NCBI RefSeq assembly: GCF_014201615.1
Contig: NZ_JACHEU010000001.1
Span: 1,197,631 to 1,261,630, forward strand
Origin: Aquamicrobium lusatiense
GTDB lineage: Bacteria > Pseudomonadota > Alphaproteobacteria > Rhizobiales > Rhizobiaceae
Direction: 5' to 3'
Length of the DNA: 64,000 nucleotides
Part shown: positions 1 to 9,153 of the stretch, one piece after another
How positions within the stretch are numbered: position 1 is the stretch's first letter
How the letters are laid out: each line of letters opens with the position of its first letter
Notes under the pieces: generated by a model
The model's input: the letters and a program-made list of their open reading frames with translations, nothing else
What the model was told of the DNA's origin: nothing
Databases searched by the model: none
Translations under genes and position numbers: made by a program

Positions 1-49
1 ATCAGATGGCAGCCGTTGCGCCGTCATTCTGGTGATCTAGGGGTGATGT

Positions 50-913
50 ATGTCTGATCTTTCCATAAAAGCGGCGCTCGCCGTGATTGCAACTTTCGCC
101 GTCGCGCCGGTCCTTGCCGCCGATTATGTTCAGCCGCCGGTTGTCATCGAAGAGCCCGTGGTCGTGGAACAGCCGGTGGAGTTCGGCGGCTGGTACATTC
201 GCGGTGATGTGGATTATCACAAGTCGAAAATGCGCGGCTCGGAGTACATCACCTATGGTGCGCCGTGCGGTCCCGGTTGTGGCGGGGCGGGCGGCACCAA
301 GAGCTTCGACAAAACGGAACTCAAGAGCACATTCTCGATCGGCGCCGGTGTCGGCTATCAGCTCAACCGGTATTTCCGCACGGATCTTACGCTCGATTAC
401 TGGTCGAAGTCCAAGTTCAAGGGCAGCACGTCCGATGATGGCAACTATGGTTGCGGCAGCCCCACCATTCCCTGCCAGTCCGTCGACCGCGCAAAAATGT
501 CCGCGCTCGTGCTGCTTGCCAATGCCTATGTCGATCTGGGCACCTGGAACGGGCTGACGCCTTATGTCGGCGCAGGTATCGGCGGCGCCCACATCAAGTG
601 GGGCGATCTGGAGAATGACGCCAATGTCGGCTACGCCGTTCACAAGGGCAGCAAGAACTGGCGCTTTGCTTATGCGCTGATGGCCGGTGCATCCTACTGC
701 CTGACCGAAAACACCATGATCGATGCCGGCTATCGCTTCAGCCGCATCAATGGCGGGCGCATGTTCGAGTATAATGGCGCCGGTCCGGGCTTCGACAAGG
801 GCTTCAACACCCATGAGGTGCGCGCCGGCCTGCGCTACAATTTCGGCGGCGCCAGCCAGTGTGCCCAGCCCGAAACCGCAGTCTATGTGCCGGAGCCGAT
901 CTACACCAAGTAG
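50..913 (+). CDS. Outer membrane beta-barrel protein, Omp25/RopB-like
   Basis: A 287-residue exported protein with an N-terminal signal peptide (hydrophobic stretch, cleavage near VLAADY, about residue 24). A Pro/Val/Glu-rich linker comes next, then alternating aromatic/polar strands typical of an 8-stranded barrel (for example FGGWYIRGDVDY and AGLRYNFGG). This matches the Omp25/RopB family of Rhizobiales outer membrane proteins. Four closely spaced cysteines around residues 75-82 (APCGPGCGG) and two more near residues 140-148 may form disulfides in exposed loops. The start is preceded by a purine-rich AGGGG. It stands alone and is followed by a strong terminator. The family is clear; the specific role is not. 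Confidence 0.85.
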   Translation: MSDLSIKAALAVIATFAVAPVLAADYVQPPVVIEEPVVVEQPVEFGGWYIRGDVDYHKSKMRGSEYITYGAPCGPGCGGAGGTKSFDKTELKSTFSIGAGVGYQLNRYFRTDLTLDYWSKSKFKGSTSDDGNYGCGSPTIPCQSVDRAKMSALVLLANAYVDLGTWNGLTPYVGAGIGGAHIKWGDLENDANVGYAVHKGSKNWRFAYALMAGASYCLTENTMIDAGYRFSRINGGRMFEYNGAGPGFDKGFNTHEVRAGLRYNFGGASQCAQPETAVYVPEPIYTK

Positions 914-938
914 GCTGGCCAAAGCTTTTCAGACCAGG

Positions 939-970
939 AGGCCGGGCGGCATTGCCGTCCGGCCTTTTTC
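939..970 (+). terminator. Rho-independent terminator of the porin gene
   Basis: A 12-bp stem (939-950 pairing with 954-965, one G-U pair) with a 3-base loop is followed by a T run at 966-969. It sits 26 bases after the porin stop codon and also separates it from the convergent GntR gene. Confidence 0.85.
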
Positions 971-1010
971 AATTCGGTGTCGGGTGTTGCCGGCCCCGGG
1001 GCGGCCGATC

Positions 1011-1715
1011 TCAGATCACCACCGTGACCCATGCAAACGTCTGTTCCGCATGTTCGGCCATGGCGTCGCGCGCGGCCGCCGGCTGACGATTGCGGATCGC
1101 TTTGACGATCCTGTCATGATTGTAGGGAGTGAGGTTCTTGGCGGCTGCCGGCTTGGCCGCCGACAGGATGAAATTCGTCACCTCGACCTGAATTTCCGTT
1201 TCCTGCTTGAGAAGCCGCGACGATCCCGACACTTCGGCGATGACCATGTGAAAGCGGGCATCGGCGAAACGCATGTCCGGAAATTTGGGCAGCAGATCGT
1301 CGTATTCCCGTGCCGCCTGCTCGATGCGGACGAAATCGTCCTCCGTACCGCGCTCGGCGGCCAGATAGCAGGCCTCGCCGGAGATGGCGCGTCGCCAGTC
1401 GGTCAGATCACGCAATTCCTCGCGCGTCAGCCGCAGGCGGCGCGCGGCATCGGCCAGACGCTCGCCCACATCCTCAGCGATGAAATTGCCGCCATTGCGG
1501 CCGCGTACCGTGGTGAGCAATCCCATGTCGCGCATGGCGCCCAGCGCGATCCGGGCCGTCATCGGGGCGACGCCCAGCATTCTGGCCAGCTCGTTTTCAG
1601 GCGGAAGCTGCTCGCCGGGGCTGAGCTCGCCCATGGTGATGGCTTCGCGCAGGCGGCGGAACACCATGTCCGGCGCGCTGTTTCCTTCAGCGGAGAGAGG
1701 CTTCAGAAATTTCAT
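1011..1715 (-). CDS. GntR family regulator, FadR/FCD subfamily
   Basis: 234 residues. A winged helix-turn-helix of GntR type occupies roughly residues 15-75 (VFRRLREAI, LPPENELARMLGV, ARIALGAMRDMGLL). It is followed by a helical FCD ligand-binding domain (about 100-225, with the DARFHMVIAEVSGS motif). The FadR subfamily usually senses small carboxylates or amino-acid-derived ligands and represses an adjacent gene set. It is divergent from the C26 amidotransferase gene with only about 30-50 bp between them, so it probably controls that gene and the ABC transporter behind it. The spacer holds TTAA repeats but no strong palindrome. The ligand cannot be read from sequence. Confidence 0.88.
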   Translation of the reverse strand: MKFLKPLSAEGNSAPDMVFRRLREAITMGELSPGEQLPPENELARMLGVAPMTARIALGAMRDMGLLTTVRGRNGGNFIAEDVGERLADAARRLRLTREELRDLTDWRRAISGEACYLAAERGTEDDFVRIEQAAREYDDLLPKFPDMRFADARFHMVIAEVSGSSRLLKQETEIQVEVTNFILSAAKPAAAKNLTPYNHDRIVKAIRNRQPAAARDAMAEHAEQTFAWVTVVI

Positions 1716-1747
1716 TTGACCATTAAACTATAGATGTTAAAGGTTAT

Positions 1748-2521
1748 GTGATTAACAGTTGGAATGCAATGCCCCAAACCACCTCTGAACACAAGCCGGC
1801 CGGTCCCCGCATTCTCGTCTCCGGCTCTCTCTCTTCGCCTTATGCGAGCGATTATCTGGCCTGCACCCTGCGGGAGTTTTCGGATTCCGCCTTTGCCGGG
1901 CTGAAGGCCGGCGGCGCCTCGGTTTCCTTCGTAGAGGCGTCCGCGCCGCAGCTTACCCAGCGCGAGGCGCTCGAAGACGTCGACGGAGTGCTGATGCTTG
2001 GCGGCGCCGATGCCGATCCGCAGACATACGGACAGCAGGTCGTGGCCGACAGCGTCTACGGCATCCATCGGGCGGCCGATGACTATGAGATCGGGCTTCT
2101 GCAGCTTGCGCGGGAGAAGGGTCTCCCCATTCTGGGCATCTGCCGTGGCATGCAGCTTCTCAACATCGCTGCCGGCGGCGATATGGTTCAGGAGATCGGT
2201 GGCGGCACCATGCACTATCTCAACGCCGACAATTCGGTGATGACCGCGCATCCCACCGAAATACTGCCGGATACTCGCCTTGAAGAGGTTTTCGGGGCCG
2301 GCGAGATCATCGTCCGCTCCGGCCATCATCAGGCCGTGTCGAAGGTCGGCGAGGGGCTTCGCGTCGCGTCAAGGGCGGCGGATGGCATTGTCGAGGCGCT
2401 GGAGGGCACCGACGACGCGTGGGTGGTGGGTGTCCAGTGGCATCCGGAAGACCCCAAAGCCTCGCATGAAGATTTCGAACGGCTTGTGGGTGCGTTTCTC
2501 GCTCATTGCCGCCGCGCATAA
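1748..2521 (+). CDS. Peptidase C26 / gamma-glutamyl-gamma-aminobutyrate hydrolase-like amidotransferase
   Basis: A class I glutamine amidotransferase-like protein (257 residues from the GTG at 1748). The nucleophile elbow GICRGMQ holds Cys132, and the C-terminal QWHPED motif supplies the catalytic His and acid. A GGADADP motif near residue 85 is typical of the PuuD/C26 group, which hydrolyses gamma-glutamyl amides such as gamma-Glu-GABA. An in-frame ATG at 1769 (protein MPQTTSEH...) is an equally possible start. AAAGG at 1739-1743 favours the GTG. It is followed after 33 bp by an ABC transporter operon on the same strand, which suggests uptake and hydrolysis of a gamma-glutamyl or related compound (inference). 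Confidence 0.83.
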   Translation: MINSWNAMPQTTSEHKPAGPRILVSGSLSSPYASDYLACTLREFSDSAFAGLKAGGASVSFVEASAPQLTQREALEDVDGVLMLGGADADPQTYGQQVVADSVYGIHRAADDYEIGLLQLAREKGLPILGICRGMQLLNIAAGGDMVQEIGGGTMHYLNADNSVMTAHPTEILPDTRLEEVFGAGEIIVRSGHHQAVSKVGEGLRVASRAADGIVEALEGTDDAWVVGVQWHPEDPKASHEDFERLVGAFLAHCRRA

Positions 2522-2554
2522 CAACATAAAACAACGATCAGGGAGATCACTTCG

Positions 2555-3397
2555 ATGAAGTCATTTGCATTGCTGGCCGCGGCCGGCGCGTTTGCCGTTT
2601 TTGCCGGTGCTGCCGCTCAGGCGGCCGAATATGGCAAGTGCGAGCCGCAGGGCGAGCGCGGCAGCATCAAGCTGGAAACCATTGCCGCCGATACGCTGAC
2701 TGTGGCGACGGTGCTGCCCAATCCGGGCTGGTACAACGGTGTGTCGCCCGAGAAGATCGAGGACGGCTTCGAATATTGCATGGGCGCCGAGATCGCCCAT
2801 CGCGCTGGTCTGGACAAGGTGCGCCTCGTCAACATGGCCTGGGACCAGTACATCTCCGGCACCGCTTCCAACTATGACATCGGCATTGCCGGCACGACCA
2901 TCACCGAAGCCCGCAAGCAGGTCTTCGATTTCAGCCAGCCTTATTTCTCGTCCAATCTCGGCGTTGCCGTGAAGAAGGGCGCCGACGTGACGGCTGAGAA
3001 CATCCGCACCAAGCGTATCGGCGTGCTGCAGGGCAACATGGGTTCGGACTGGGTCATCGGCACGCTGAAGCCCGAGCAGCAGCCGGGCCTCTACCAGTCG
3101 CAGCCCGACATGGTCACGGCCCTGATCGCCGGTCAGGTGGATGCCATCATCTCCGATACGACGCTGGTCCTCTCCGCCACCAACGGAACCAATGGCATGA
3201 TCGAAGTCATCGGCCAGTTCGAGCTCGATCAGGGTTATGGCATCGTGCTGCCGAAGGGCTCGGCCAATGCCGCCACGATCGATCAGGCGGTCGCCACCTT
3301 CCGGGAAGACGGCACGCTGGCTGGTCTGTCCGCCAAATATCTGACGCCCCTGTTCGGCGTCGATCCGGCGACCATCCCCGTCTGGAACCAGAACTGA
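2555..3397 (+). CDS. ABC transporter substrate-binding protein, family 3
   Basis: 280 residues with a clear Sec signal peptide (MKSFALLAAAGAFAVFAG..., cleavage after AQA). The mature part has the features of amino-acid-type family 3 binding proteins: FDFSQPYFSS, a GVLQGNMGS hinge motif and IISDTTLV. An insert near the N-terminus carries two cysteines (KCEPQG and FEYCMG) that could form a disulfide. It is the periplasmic receptor for the permease and ATPase that follow. The ligand is unknown; a polar amino acid or amine derivative is likely from the family. A hairpin separates it from the permease gene, consistent with higher expression of the receptor. Confidence 0.88.
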   Translation: MKSFALLAAAGAFAVFAGAAAQAAEYGKCEPQGERGSIKLETIAADTLTVATVLPNPGWYNGVSPEKIEDGFEYCMGAEIAHRAGLDKVRLVNMAWDQYISGTASNYDIGIAGTTITEARKQVFDFSQPYFSSNLGVAVKKGADVTAENIRTKRIGVLQGNMGSDWVIGTLKPEQQPGLYQSQPDMVTALIAGQVDAIISDTTLVLSATNGTNGMIEVIGQFELDQGYGIVLPKGSANAATIDQAVATFREDGTLAGLSAKYLTPLFGVDPATIPVWNQN

Positions 3398-3441
3398 CTT
3401 TATCCCCTCCGCCCATCGGTGCGGATCTGATTCCCAACAGC

Positions 3442-3473
3442 GCTGCCCGGATCGTCATGCGGTTCCGGGCAGC
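3442..3473 (+). terminator. Intercistronic hairpin after the binding-protein gene
   Basis: A perfect 10-bp inverted repeat (GCTGCCCGGA at 3442-3451 and its complement at 3464-3473) lies between the binding-protein and permease genes. It has no T tract, so it is more likely an mRNA-stabilising or partly terminating hairpin than a full terminator. Confidence 0.55.
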
Positions 3474-3503
3474 CGGTTTATCAACTGACAGATTGGAGTT
3501 GGC

Positions 3504-4574
3504 ATGACCTCGCTGAGCCCTGCACCGCGCAGTCGCGGTCTGGCGGTTTTCGCCACGCTGCTCGCCATAGCCTTGCTCGTTGCCGTTGCTGCGGTGGGAG
3601 AAAGTGTTCGCGCAGGCATAACCACCAGCCCGGAGCTTTCCACCTTCAGCATCTGGGTGATGGTAGCAGGGCTGGCGCTCGGTGCCCTAACCCTGTGGGC
3701 CGCCGTGAGCGCGCTGCGTCATTCTTTTCGCAGTGCCCGTGAAGAAGCCGCCGGTGAGGTGCTCGCCTCCCGTGCCAGCGCTGCGCAGTCGCGCCAGCAG
3801 AGCTTCGTCACCTTCGGGCTGGCCTTTGCCATCGTGATCGCCTTTGCACTGATCCAGCTCGTGCTGATCAACGACGGCAACATCCAGCGCACCTTCCTGC
3901 GCGGCGATCTGATGGCCTCCAGCGCGCTCGACATTGCGCGTGCCTTCATCGTCAACATCCGGCTGGCCTTCATCTCGGGCGTCATCGTTCTGGTGTTCGG
4001 GCTGGTTCTGGCCATTGCTCGCATGATCCCGGGCAAAGCCGGCGCGCCGGTCAGGTTTCTGGCCGTCGCCTATATCGACCTGATGCGGGCGGTACCGGCC
4101 ATCATCGTTCTCTACCTGATCGGTTTCGGCCTGCCGCTGACCAATCTGCCGCTGCTGAGCGGGCTCAATGCCGAATGGTTCGCGATCATGGCGCTGTCAC
4201 TCACTTACAGCGCCTATGTGGCCGAGGTGTACCGCTCCGGCATCGCATCCATCCACCCCTCGCAATGGGCGGCCAGCCGCTCGCTCGGCTTCTCCTATCT
4301 GCAGACGCTGCGCTTCTTCATTCTGCCGCAGGCCATGCGTCTGGTCATTCCGCCGATGCTGAGCACCTTCATCGCCCTGCAGAAGGACACTTCGCTGGTC
4401 AACGTCATCGGCACGCTCGATGCCTTCAACCAGGCGAAGTTCTACGCGTCGAGCACGTTCAACCTGTCGTCGGTGACGGTGGTGGCCATCCTGTTCGTCA
4501 TCATCACCATTCCGCAGACCCGCTTTGTCGACTGGATGCTTGAGCGTGGCGCCAGCCGCCGCAAGGGAGCTTGA
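3504..4574 (+). CDS. Amino acid ABC transporter permease
   Basis: 356 residues, longer than the usual 220-250 of HisM/GltK permeases. The N-terminal 150 residues hold extra hydrophobic segments (about 10-32, 50-75 and 110-130). The conserved permease core follows, with LVLINDGN, the DLMRAVPAIIVLYLIGFG segment and the EAA loop around AEVYRSGIASIHPSQWAASRSLG, which contacts the ATPase. Only one permease gene is present, so the channel is probably a homodimer. The stop codon overlaps the region immediately before the ATPase gene, indicating translational coupling. Confidence 0.88.
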   Translation: MTSLSPAPRSRGLAVFATLLAIALLVAVAAVGESVRAGITTSPELSTFSIWVMVAGLALGALTLWAAVSALRHSFRSAREEAAGEVLASRASAAQSRQQSFVTFGLAFAIVIAFALIQLVLINDGNIQRTFLRGDLMASSALDIARAFIVNIRLAFISGVIVLVFGLVLAIARMIPGKAGAPVRFLAVAYIDLMRAVPAIIVLYLIGFGLPLTNLPLLSGLNAEWFAIMALSLTYSAYVAEVYRSGIASIHPSQWAASRSLGFSYLQTLRFFILPQAMRLVIPPMLSTFIALQKDTSLVNVIGTLDAFNQAKFYASSTFNLSSVTVVAILFVIITIPQTRFVDWMLERGASRRKGA

Positions 4575-4576
4575 CC

Positions 4577-5320
4577 ATGGCTTTCATCGAACTTTCGGGC
4601 ATCGAGAAGAGCTATTCCGGCCATCAGGTGCTCAAGGGCATCGACCTCGATGTGGAAAAGCATCAGGTGGTGACGCTGATCGGTGCATCGGGCTCCGGCA
4701 AGTCGACGCTGCTGCGCTGCATCAATGCGCTGGAGACGATCGATCGCGGCACCGTTTCTGTGGACGGCGACGTCGTCTCGGGGCCGGGCGTCGATCTCGA
4801 CCGTCTGCGCCGCAAGGTCGGCATGGTATTCCAGTCGTTCAACCTGTTCCCGCACATGACGGTCGAGGAAAACATCGCCGTCGGTCCGATCCGCCTTCTG
4901 GGCGAAGATCGCGGGGCGGCGCTGAAGCGGGCGCGCGAATTGCTGGAACGGGTCAACCTCGCGCACCGCGCCAGCTACTATCCCGACCAGTTGTCCGGCG
5001 GCCAGCAGCAGCGCGTCGCCATCGTGCGCGCCATCGCCATGCGGCCGGAAGCGCTGCTTCTGGATGAGATCACCTCCGCGCTCGACCCCGAACTGGTGGC
5101 GGAGGTGCTCAACATCGTGCGCGATCTGGCCCGCGATGGGATGACCATGATCCTCGCCACGCATGAAATGCAGTTCGCCCGCGAGGTTTCCGACGTCGTG
5201 GTGTTCCTTGAACAGGGTAAGCTTCTGGAAAAGGGGCCGCCCGCGCAGATATTCGGCGAGCCGAAGGAAGAACGCACGCGCGCCTTCCTGAAGCAGATCA
5301 TCGAGGCGGGACGCCTCTGA
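4577..5320 (+). CDS. Amino acid ABC transporter ATP-binding protein
   Basis: An ABC ATPase of the GlnQ/HisP type, 247 residues from the ATG at 4577 (AAGGGAG precedes it by 6 bases; an in-frame TTG at 4571 is less likely). It shows Walker A GASGSGKST, the Q-loop MVFQSFNLFPHMT, signature LSGGQQQR, Walker B LLLDEITSALDPE and the switch His in ATHEM. It energises the transporter formed with the preceding binding protein and permease and is the last gene of that operon, followed by a GC-rich hairpin. Confidence 0.92.
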   Translation: MAFIELSGIEKSYSGHQVLKGIDLDVEKHQVVTLIGASGSGKSTLLRCINALETIDRGTVSVDGDVVSGPGVDLDRLRRKVGMVFQSFNLFPHMTVEENIAVGPIRLLGEDRGAALKRARELLERVNLAHRASYYPDQLSGGQQQRVAIVRAIAMRPEALLLDEITSALDPELVAEVLNIVRDLARDGMTMILATHEMQFAREVSDVVVFLEQGKLLEKGPPAQIFGEPKEERTRAFLKQIIEAGRL

Positions 5321-5322
5321 CG

Positions 5323-5358
5323 AGGCAGGGGCCGCGCACAGTGCGGCCGCTGCCTTGT
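5323..5358 (+). terminator. Hairpin between the ABC operon and trpF
   Basis: AGGCAG at 5323-5328 pairs with CTGCCT at 5350-5355, and a GGCCGC/GCGGCC inner stem lies between them. The tract after it is TGTC, weak for a factor-independent terminator, but the position fits the end of the transporter operon. Confidence 0.45.
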
Positions 5359-5420
5359 CAAGAGCCGGTAGCCGGCGGCTTTGTCTCGACTCGGGGCCCG
5401 TTTCATGCCAAGTCCCCGCC

Positions 5421-6080
5421 ATGGCACTGGACATCAAGATCTGCGGGCTGAAGACGGAGGCGGCGCTGGCATCGGCCATCGACGGCGGCGCCAGCCATGT
5501 CGGCTTTATTTTTTTCCCAAAAAGCCCCCGCAACGTGACCCCGCAGGAAGCCGGTGAACTGCGCGCACTGGCGCGCGGCAGAGCGAAGGCTGTCGCGGTC
5601 ACCGTCGATGCCGATGACGCTTTTCTGGATGCCATCGTCGATGCGATGCAACCCGACATGCTCCAGCTTCACGGCTCCGAAAGCCCGGAACGTGTGGCGC
5701 AGGTCAAGGTGCGCTATGCGCTGCCTGTGATGAAGGCTTTCGCCATTCACAAGGCGGCGGATCTGGCGCGCATAGCACCCTATCGCGGTATTGCCGAGCG
5801 CTTCCTGTTCGATGCAAAGCCGCCGCCAGGCTCCGCGCTTCCGGGCGGAAACGGCGTACGCTTCGACTGGACCATCCTTGCCGGGCTTGACGCTGGTGTC
5901 GATTACATGCTTTCCGGCGGGCTCGACGCTGCCAATATCGCAGACGCCCTGCGGCTTGCTAACCCGCCCGGCATCGACATATCGTCAGGCGTCGAAAGTG
6001 AGCCCGGCGTCAAGGACACGGCGCTCATCGAAGCCTTTTTCAAGGCGGTTGCAGCCGCGCGCGACGACCGTGCAGCCTGA
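5421..6080 (+). CDS. trpF: Phosphoribosylanthranilate isomerase
   Basis: 219 residues, the normal TrpF length. It catalyses isomerisation of N-(5-phosphoribosyl)anthranilate to CdRP in tryptophan synthesis. The family marks are DIKICGLKT with the catalytic Cys, GFIFFPKSPRNV, the LQLHG strand, FLFDAK and the phosphate-binding FDWTILAG...LSGGLDAANI and GIDISSGVES segments. The ATG at 5421 is chosen because the conserved ICGL motif follows directly; the reading frame is open further upstream but that part is not conserved. It starts the trpF-trpB-trpA-accD-folC gene string, 30 bp ahead of trpB. Confidence 0.95.
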   Translation: MALDIKICGLKTEAALASAIDGGASHVGFIFFPKSPRNVTPQEAGELRALARGRAKAVAVTVDADDAFLDAIVDAMQPDMLQLHGSESPERVAQVKVRYALPVMKAFAIHKAADLARIAPYRGIAERFLFDAKPPPGSALPGGNGVRFDWTILAGLDAGVDYMLSGGLDAANIADALRLANPPGIDISSGVESEPGVKDTALIEAFFKAVAAARDDRAA

Positions 6081-6110
6081 ACCGCAGCCTTTTGCCCGAG
6101 GAGATCGGCG

Positions 6111-7331
6111 ATGAACAAGCCGGCCACGCCAAATTCATTCCGCACCGGCCCTGACGAGCAGGGCATGTTCGGCATTTTCGGGGGCCGTTTCGTGGCCGAA
6201 ACCCTTATGCCGCTGATCCTCGACCTTGAGGAGGAGTGGAACAAGGCCAGAACCGATCCCGAATTCAGGGCCGAGCTTCAGGCGCTTTCCACCTTCTATG
6301 CCGGGCGCCCGTCGAAGCTCTATTTTGCCGAGGGTCTGACCCGGCATCTGGGCGGCGCGAAAATCTATCTCAAGCGCGAGGACCTGAACCACACGGGTTC
6401 CCACAAGATCAACAACTGTCTTGGCCAGATCCTGCTCGCCCGTCGCATGGGCAAGACCCGCATCATCGCCGAGACGGGTGCCGGCCAGCATGGCGTGGCC
6501 TCCGCCACCGTCGCAGCGCGCTTCAACCTGCCCTGCGTCGTCTATATGGGCGCGACCGATGTGGCCCGCCAAAGCCCCAACGTGTTCCGCATGAAGCTTC
6601 TGGGCGCCGAAGTGCGGCCGGTGGAATCGGGCCACGGCACGCTCAAGGATGCGATGAACGAAGCCCTTCGCGACTGGGTCACCAATGTCGAAGACACATA
6701 TTACCTGATCGGCACTGCGGCCGGGCCGCACCCCTATCCGGAGCTGGTGCGCGACTTCCAGTCGGTGATCGGCACGGAAGCGCGCGCGCAGGTGCTGGAA
6801 CAGGAAGGACGCCTTCCCGATGTGATCATCGCTGCCGTAGGCGGCGGCTCCAACGCCATCGGCCTGTTCCATCCTTTCCTCGATGACAAGGAGGTCCGCA
6901 TCATCGGCATCGAAGCCGGCGGTCGCGGTCTCGACGGCGTCGAGCATTGCGCGTCGATGAATGCGGGACGCCCCGGCGTGTTGCACGGCAACCGCACCTA
7001 TCTGATCCAGAACGAGGACGGCCAGATCATCGACGGCCATTCCGTGTCCGCCGGTCTCGACTATCCCGGTGTCGGCCCCGAGCACAGCTGGCTGCGCGAC
7101 ACGGGCCGGGTCGAATATGTGCCGATCCTCGATGACGAGGCGCTGGAGGCGTTCCAGCTCTGCACCCGCACCGAAGGCATCATCCCGGCGCTGGAATCGG
7201 CCCATGCCATTGCCCAGGCCGTCAAGATCGCCCCGTCGATGGACAAGGAACAGATTATCATCGTCAACCTGTCCGGACGTGGCGACAAGGACGTGCATAC
7301 CGTGGCCTCGATGATGGGCATGGAGATCTGA
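6111..7331 (+). CDS. trpB: Tryptophan synthase beta subunit
   Basis: 406 residues, full length. This PLP enzyme condenses indole with L-serine, receiving indole through the tunnel from TrpA. The PLP lysine is K99 in HTGSHKIN. Also visible are GAGQHG, the phosphate-cup GGGSNAIG and GRGDKD near the C-terminus. AGGAGATCGGCG precedes the start. It is separated from trpA by a single base, so the two subunits are translationally coupled. Confidence 0.97.
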   Translation: MNKPATPNSFRTGPDEQGMFGIFGGRFVAETLMPLILDLEEEWNKARTDPEFRAELQALSTFYAGRPSKLYFAEGLTRHLGGAKIYLKREDLNHTGSHKINNCLGQILLARRMGKTRIIAETGAGQHGVASATVAARFNLPCVVYMGATDVARQSPNVFRMKLLGAEVRPVESGHGTLKDAMNEALRDWVTNVEDTYYLIGTAAGPHPYPELVRDFQSVIGTEARAQVLEQEGRLPDVIIAAVGGGSNAIGLFHPFLDDKEVRIIGIEAGGRGLDGVEHCASMNAGRPGVLHGNRTYLIQNEDGQIIDGHSVSAGLDYPGVGPEHSWLRDTGRVEYVPILDDEALEAFQLCTRTEGIIPALESAHAIAQAVKIAPSMDKEQIIIVNLSGRGDKDVHTVASMMGMEI

Positions 7332-7332
7332 A

Positions 7333-8175
7333 ATGACCGAAACCCGCATCGACCGCCGCATGGCGAAGCTGAAAGAAGAGGGCCGCCCGGCGCTCGTCAC
7401 CTATTTCATGGGCGGCGACCCCGACTATGACACCTCCCTGTCGATCATGAAGGCGCTTGCCCGGTCGGGGGCCGACATCATCGAACTCGGCATGCCGTTT
7501 TCCGATCCGATGGCCGATGGTCCCGCCATTCAGGCGGCAGGTCTGCGTTCGCTGAAGGGCGGGCAGACGCTGGTGCGCACTTTGCAGATGGCAGCCGATT
7601 TTCGCAAAGATGACAATGAGACGCCGATCGTGCTGATGGGCTACTACAATCCCATCTACATCTACGGTGTGGACCGCTTCCTGGCCGATGCGAAGGCATC
7701 CGGCATCGATGGTCTGATCGTGGTCGATCTGCCACCGGAAATGGACGAGGAACTGTGCGTTCCGGCGCTGAAGGCAGGCATCAACTTCATCCGCCTCGCT
7801 ACGCCGACGACAGATGAAAAGCGCCTGCCGAAGGTTCTGCAAAACACCTCCGGCTTCGTCTACTACGTGTCGATGACCGGCATTACGGGCTCCGCTCTGG
7901 CCGACACCGGCAAGGTTTCCGAGGCGGTGAAGCGCATTAAGCAGCACACTGATCTGCCGGTGTGCGTCGGCTTCGGCGTCAAGACGGCCGGGCAGGCCCG
8001 CACCATAGGCGCCTCGGCTGACGGCGTCGTGGTCGGTACGGCCATCGTCAATGCGGTTGCTAATGTTCTGGGCGCCGATGGCAAGCGCACCGCCGATCCG
8101 GCCGAGGCGGTTGCAACGCTGGTTTCCGGTCTTGCACAGGGCGTGCGTCAGGCCCGCCTTGCTGCTGCCGAATAG
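7333..8175 (+). CDS. trpA: Tryptophan synthase alpha subunit
   Basis: 280 residues. It cleaves indole-3-glycerol phosphate to indole and glyceraldehyde-3-phosphate. The TIM-barrel catalytic acids lie in [14 protein letters not shown] (Glu and Asp). [17 protein letters not shown] and the phosphate-binding GFGVKT and [11 protein letters not shown] segments are all in place. It begins one base after the trpB stop and is followed 45 bp later by accD, the gene order usual in Rhizobiales. Confidence 0.97.
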   Translation: MTETRIDRRMAKLKEEGRPALVTYFMGGDPDYDTSLSIMKALARSGADIIELGMPFSDPMADGPAIQAAGLRSLKGGQTLVRTLQMAADFRKDDNETPIVLMGYYNPIYIYGVDRFLADAKASGIDGLIVVDLPPEMDEELCVPALKAGINFIRLATPTTDEKRLPKVLQNTSGFVYYVSMTGITGSALADTGKVSEAVKRIKQHTDLPVCVGFGVKTAGQARTIGASADGVVVGTAIVNAVANVLGADGKRTADPAEAVATLVSGLAQGVRQARLAAAE

Positions 8176-8220
8176 TTGCCCTAACCCAAACAGAATCAAG
8201 TCGCGGTCAGGAGCCGAACG

Positions 8221-9144
8221 ATGAACTGGATCACCAACTACGTCCGCCCGAAGATCAATTCGATGCTCGGACGGCGCGAAATGCCCGAGAACCTCTGGAT
8301 CAAGGATCCGGAGTCGGGCGAGATGGTCTTCCACAAGGATTTGGAAGAGAACCAGTTCGTAATCCCGGCTTCCGGCTATCACATGAAGATCGCCGCGAAG
8401 GAGCGGCTGAAGTTCTTCTTCGATGGAGGCAGCTATGAGGTTCTGGAAAACCCCAAAGTCGTTCAGGATCCGCTGAAGTTCCGTGACGAGAAGCGCTATG
8501 TCGACCGCCTGAAGGACGCCAAGGCCAAGACCGGTATGGACGACGCCATCCTGAGCGCGACCGGCCAGATCGACGGCCTTCCGGTCGTCGCGTCAGTTCA
8601 GGATTTCGCCTTCATGGGCGGTTCGCTCGGCCTTGCCGCCGGGGAGGCGATCATCCACGCTTTCGACACGGCACGCCAGAGCCGCAAGCCGATGGTGCTT
8701 TTCGCTGCCTCGGGCGGCGCGCGCATGCAGGAAGGCATCCTGTCGCTGATGCAGCTTGCCCGCAGCACCGTGGCTGTGGACCGCTTCAAGGAGGCCGGTT
8801 TGCCCTATATCGTGGTGCTGACCAACCCGACCACGGGCGGCGTCACCGCTTCTTACGCCATGCTGGGTGATGTGCATATTGCCGAGCCCGGCGCTTTGAT
8901 CGGCTTTGCCGGACCGCGCGTCATCGAGCAGACGATCCGCGAAAAGCTGCCTGAAGGCTTCCAGCGCGCCGAATACCTGATGGAGCACGGCATGGTGGAC
9001 ATGGTGGTGTCGCGTCTGGAGATGAAGAAGACGGTCGCCAACCTGCTCAAGCTGCTGCTCAAGAAGCCGGAAACGCATCAGGAGCAGGTTGCCGACATGC
9101 CGCCGCCCGCTCCGGTTGCCCCGGAAGCGCGGCCGCAAGCCTGA
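8221..9144 (+). CDS. accD: Acetyl-CoA carboxylase carboxyltransferase subunit beta
   Basis: 307 residues. With AccA it transfers CO2 from carboxybiotin to acetyl-CoA, the first step of fatty acid synthesis. The crotonase-like core is intact ([40 protein letters not shown]). The N-terminal zinc ribbon of most AccD proteins normally has two CxxC pairs. Here the equivalent stretch (about residues 23-55, [11 protein letters not shown] to PASGYHM) has no cysteine, and the whole protein is cysteine-free, so it cannot bind zinc in the standard way. The C-terminus is a Pro/Ala-rich tail. folC follows after 9 bp. Confidence 0.95.
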   Translation: MNWITNYVRPKINSMLGRREMPENLWIKDPESGEMVFHKDLEENQFVIPASGYHMKIAAKERLKFFFDGGSYEVLENPKVVQDPLKFRDEKRYVDRLKDAKAKTGMDDAILSATGQIDGLPVVASVQDFAFMGGSLGLAAGEAIIHAFDTARQSRKPMVLFAASGGARMQEGILSLMQLARSTVAVDRFKEAGLPYIVVLTNPTTGGVTASYAMLGDVHIAEPGALIGFAGPRVIEQTIREKLPEGFQRAEYLMEHGMVDMVVSRLEMKKTVANLLKLLLKKPETHQEQVADMPPPAPVAPEARPQA

Positions 9145-9153
9145 TCGCGCGGC

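Noticed and set aside
6135..7400. 421-codon frame antisense to trpB
   Set aside because: It overlaps the whole of a highly conserved gene and has no domain of its own.
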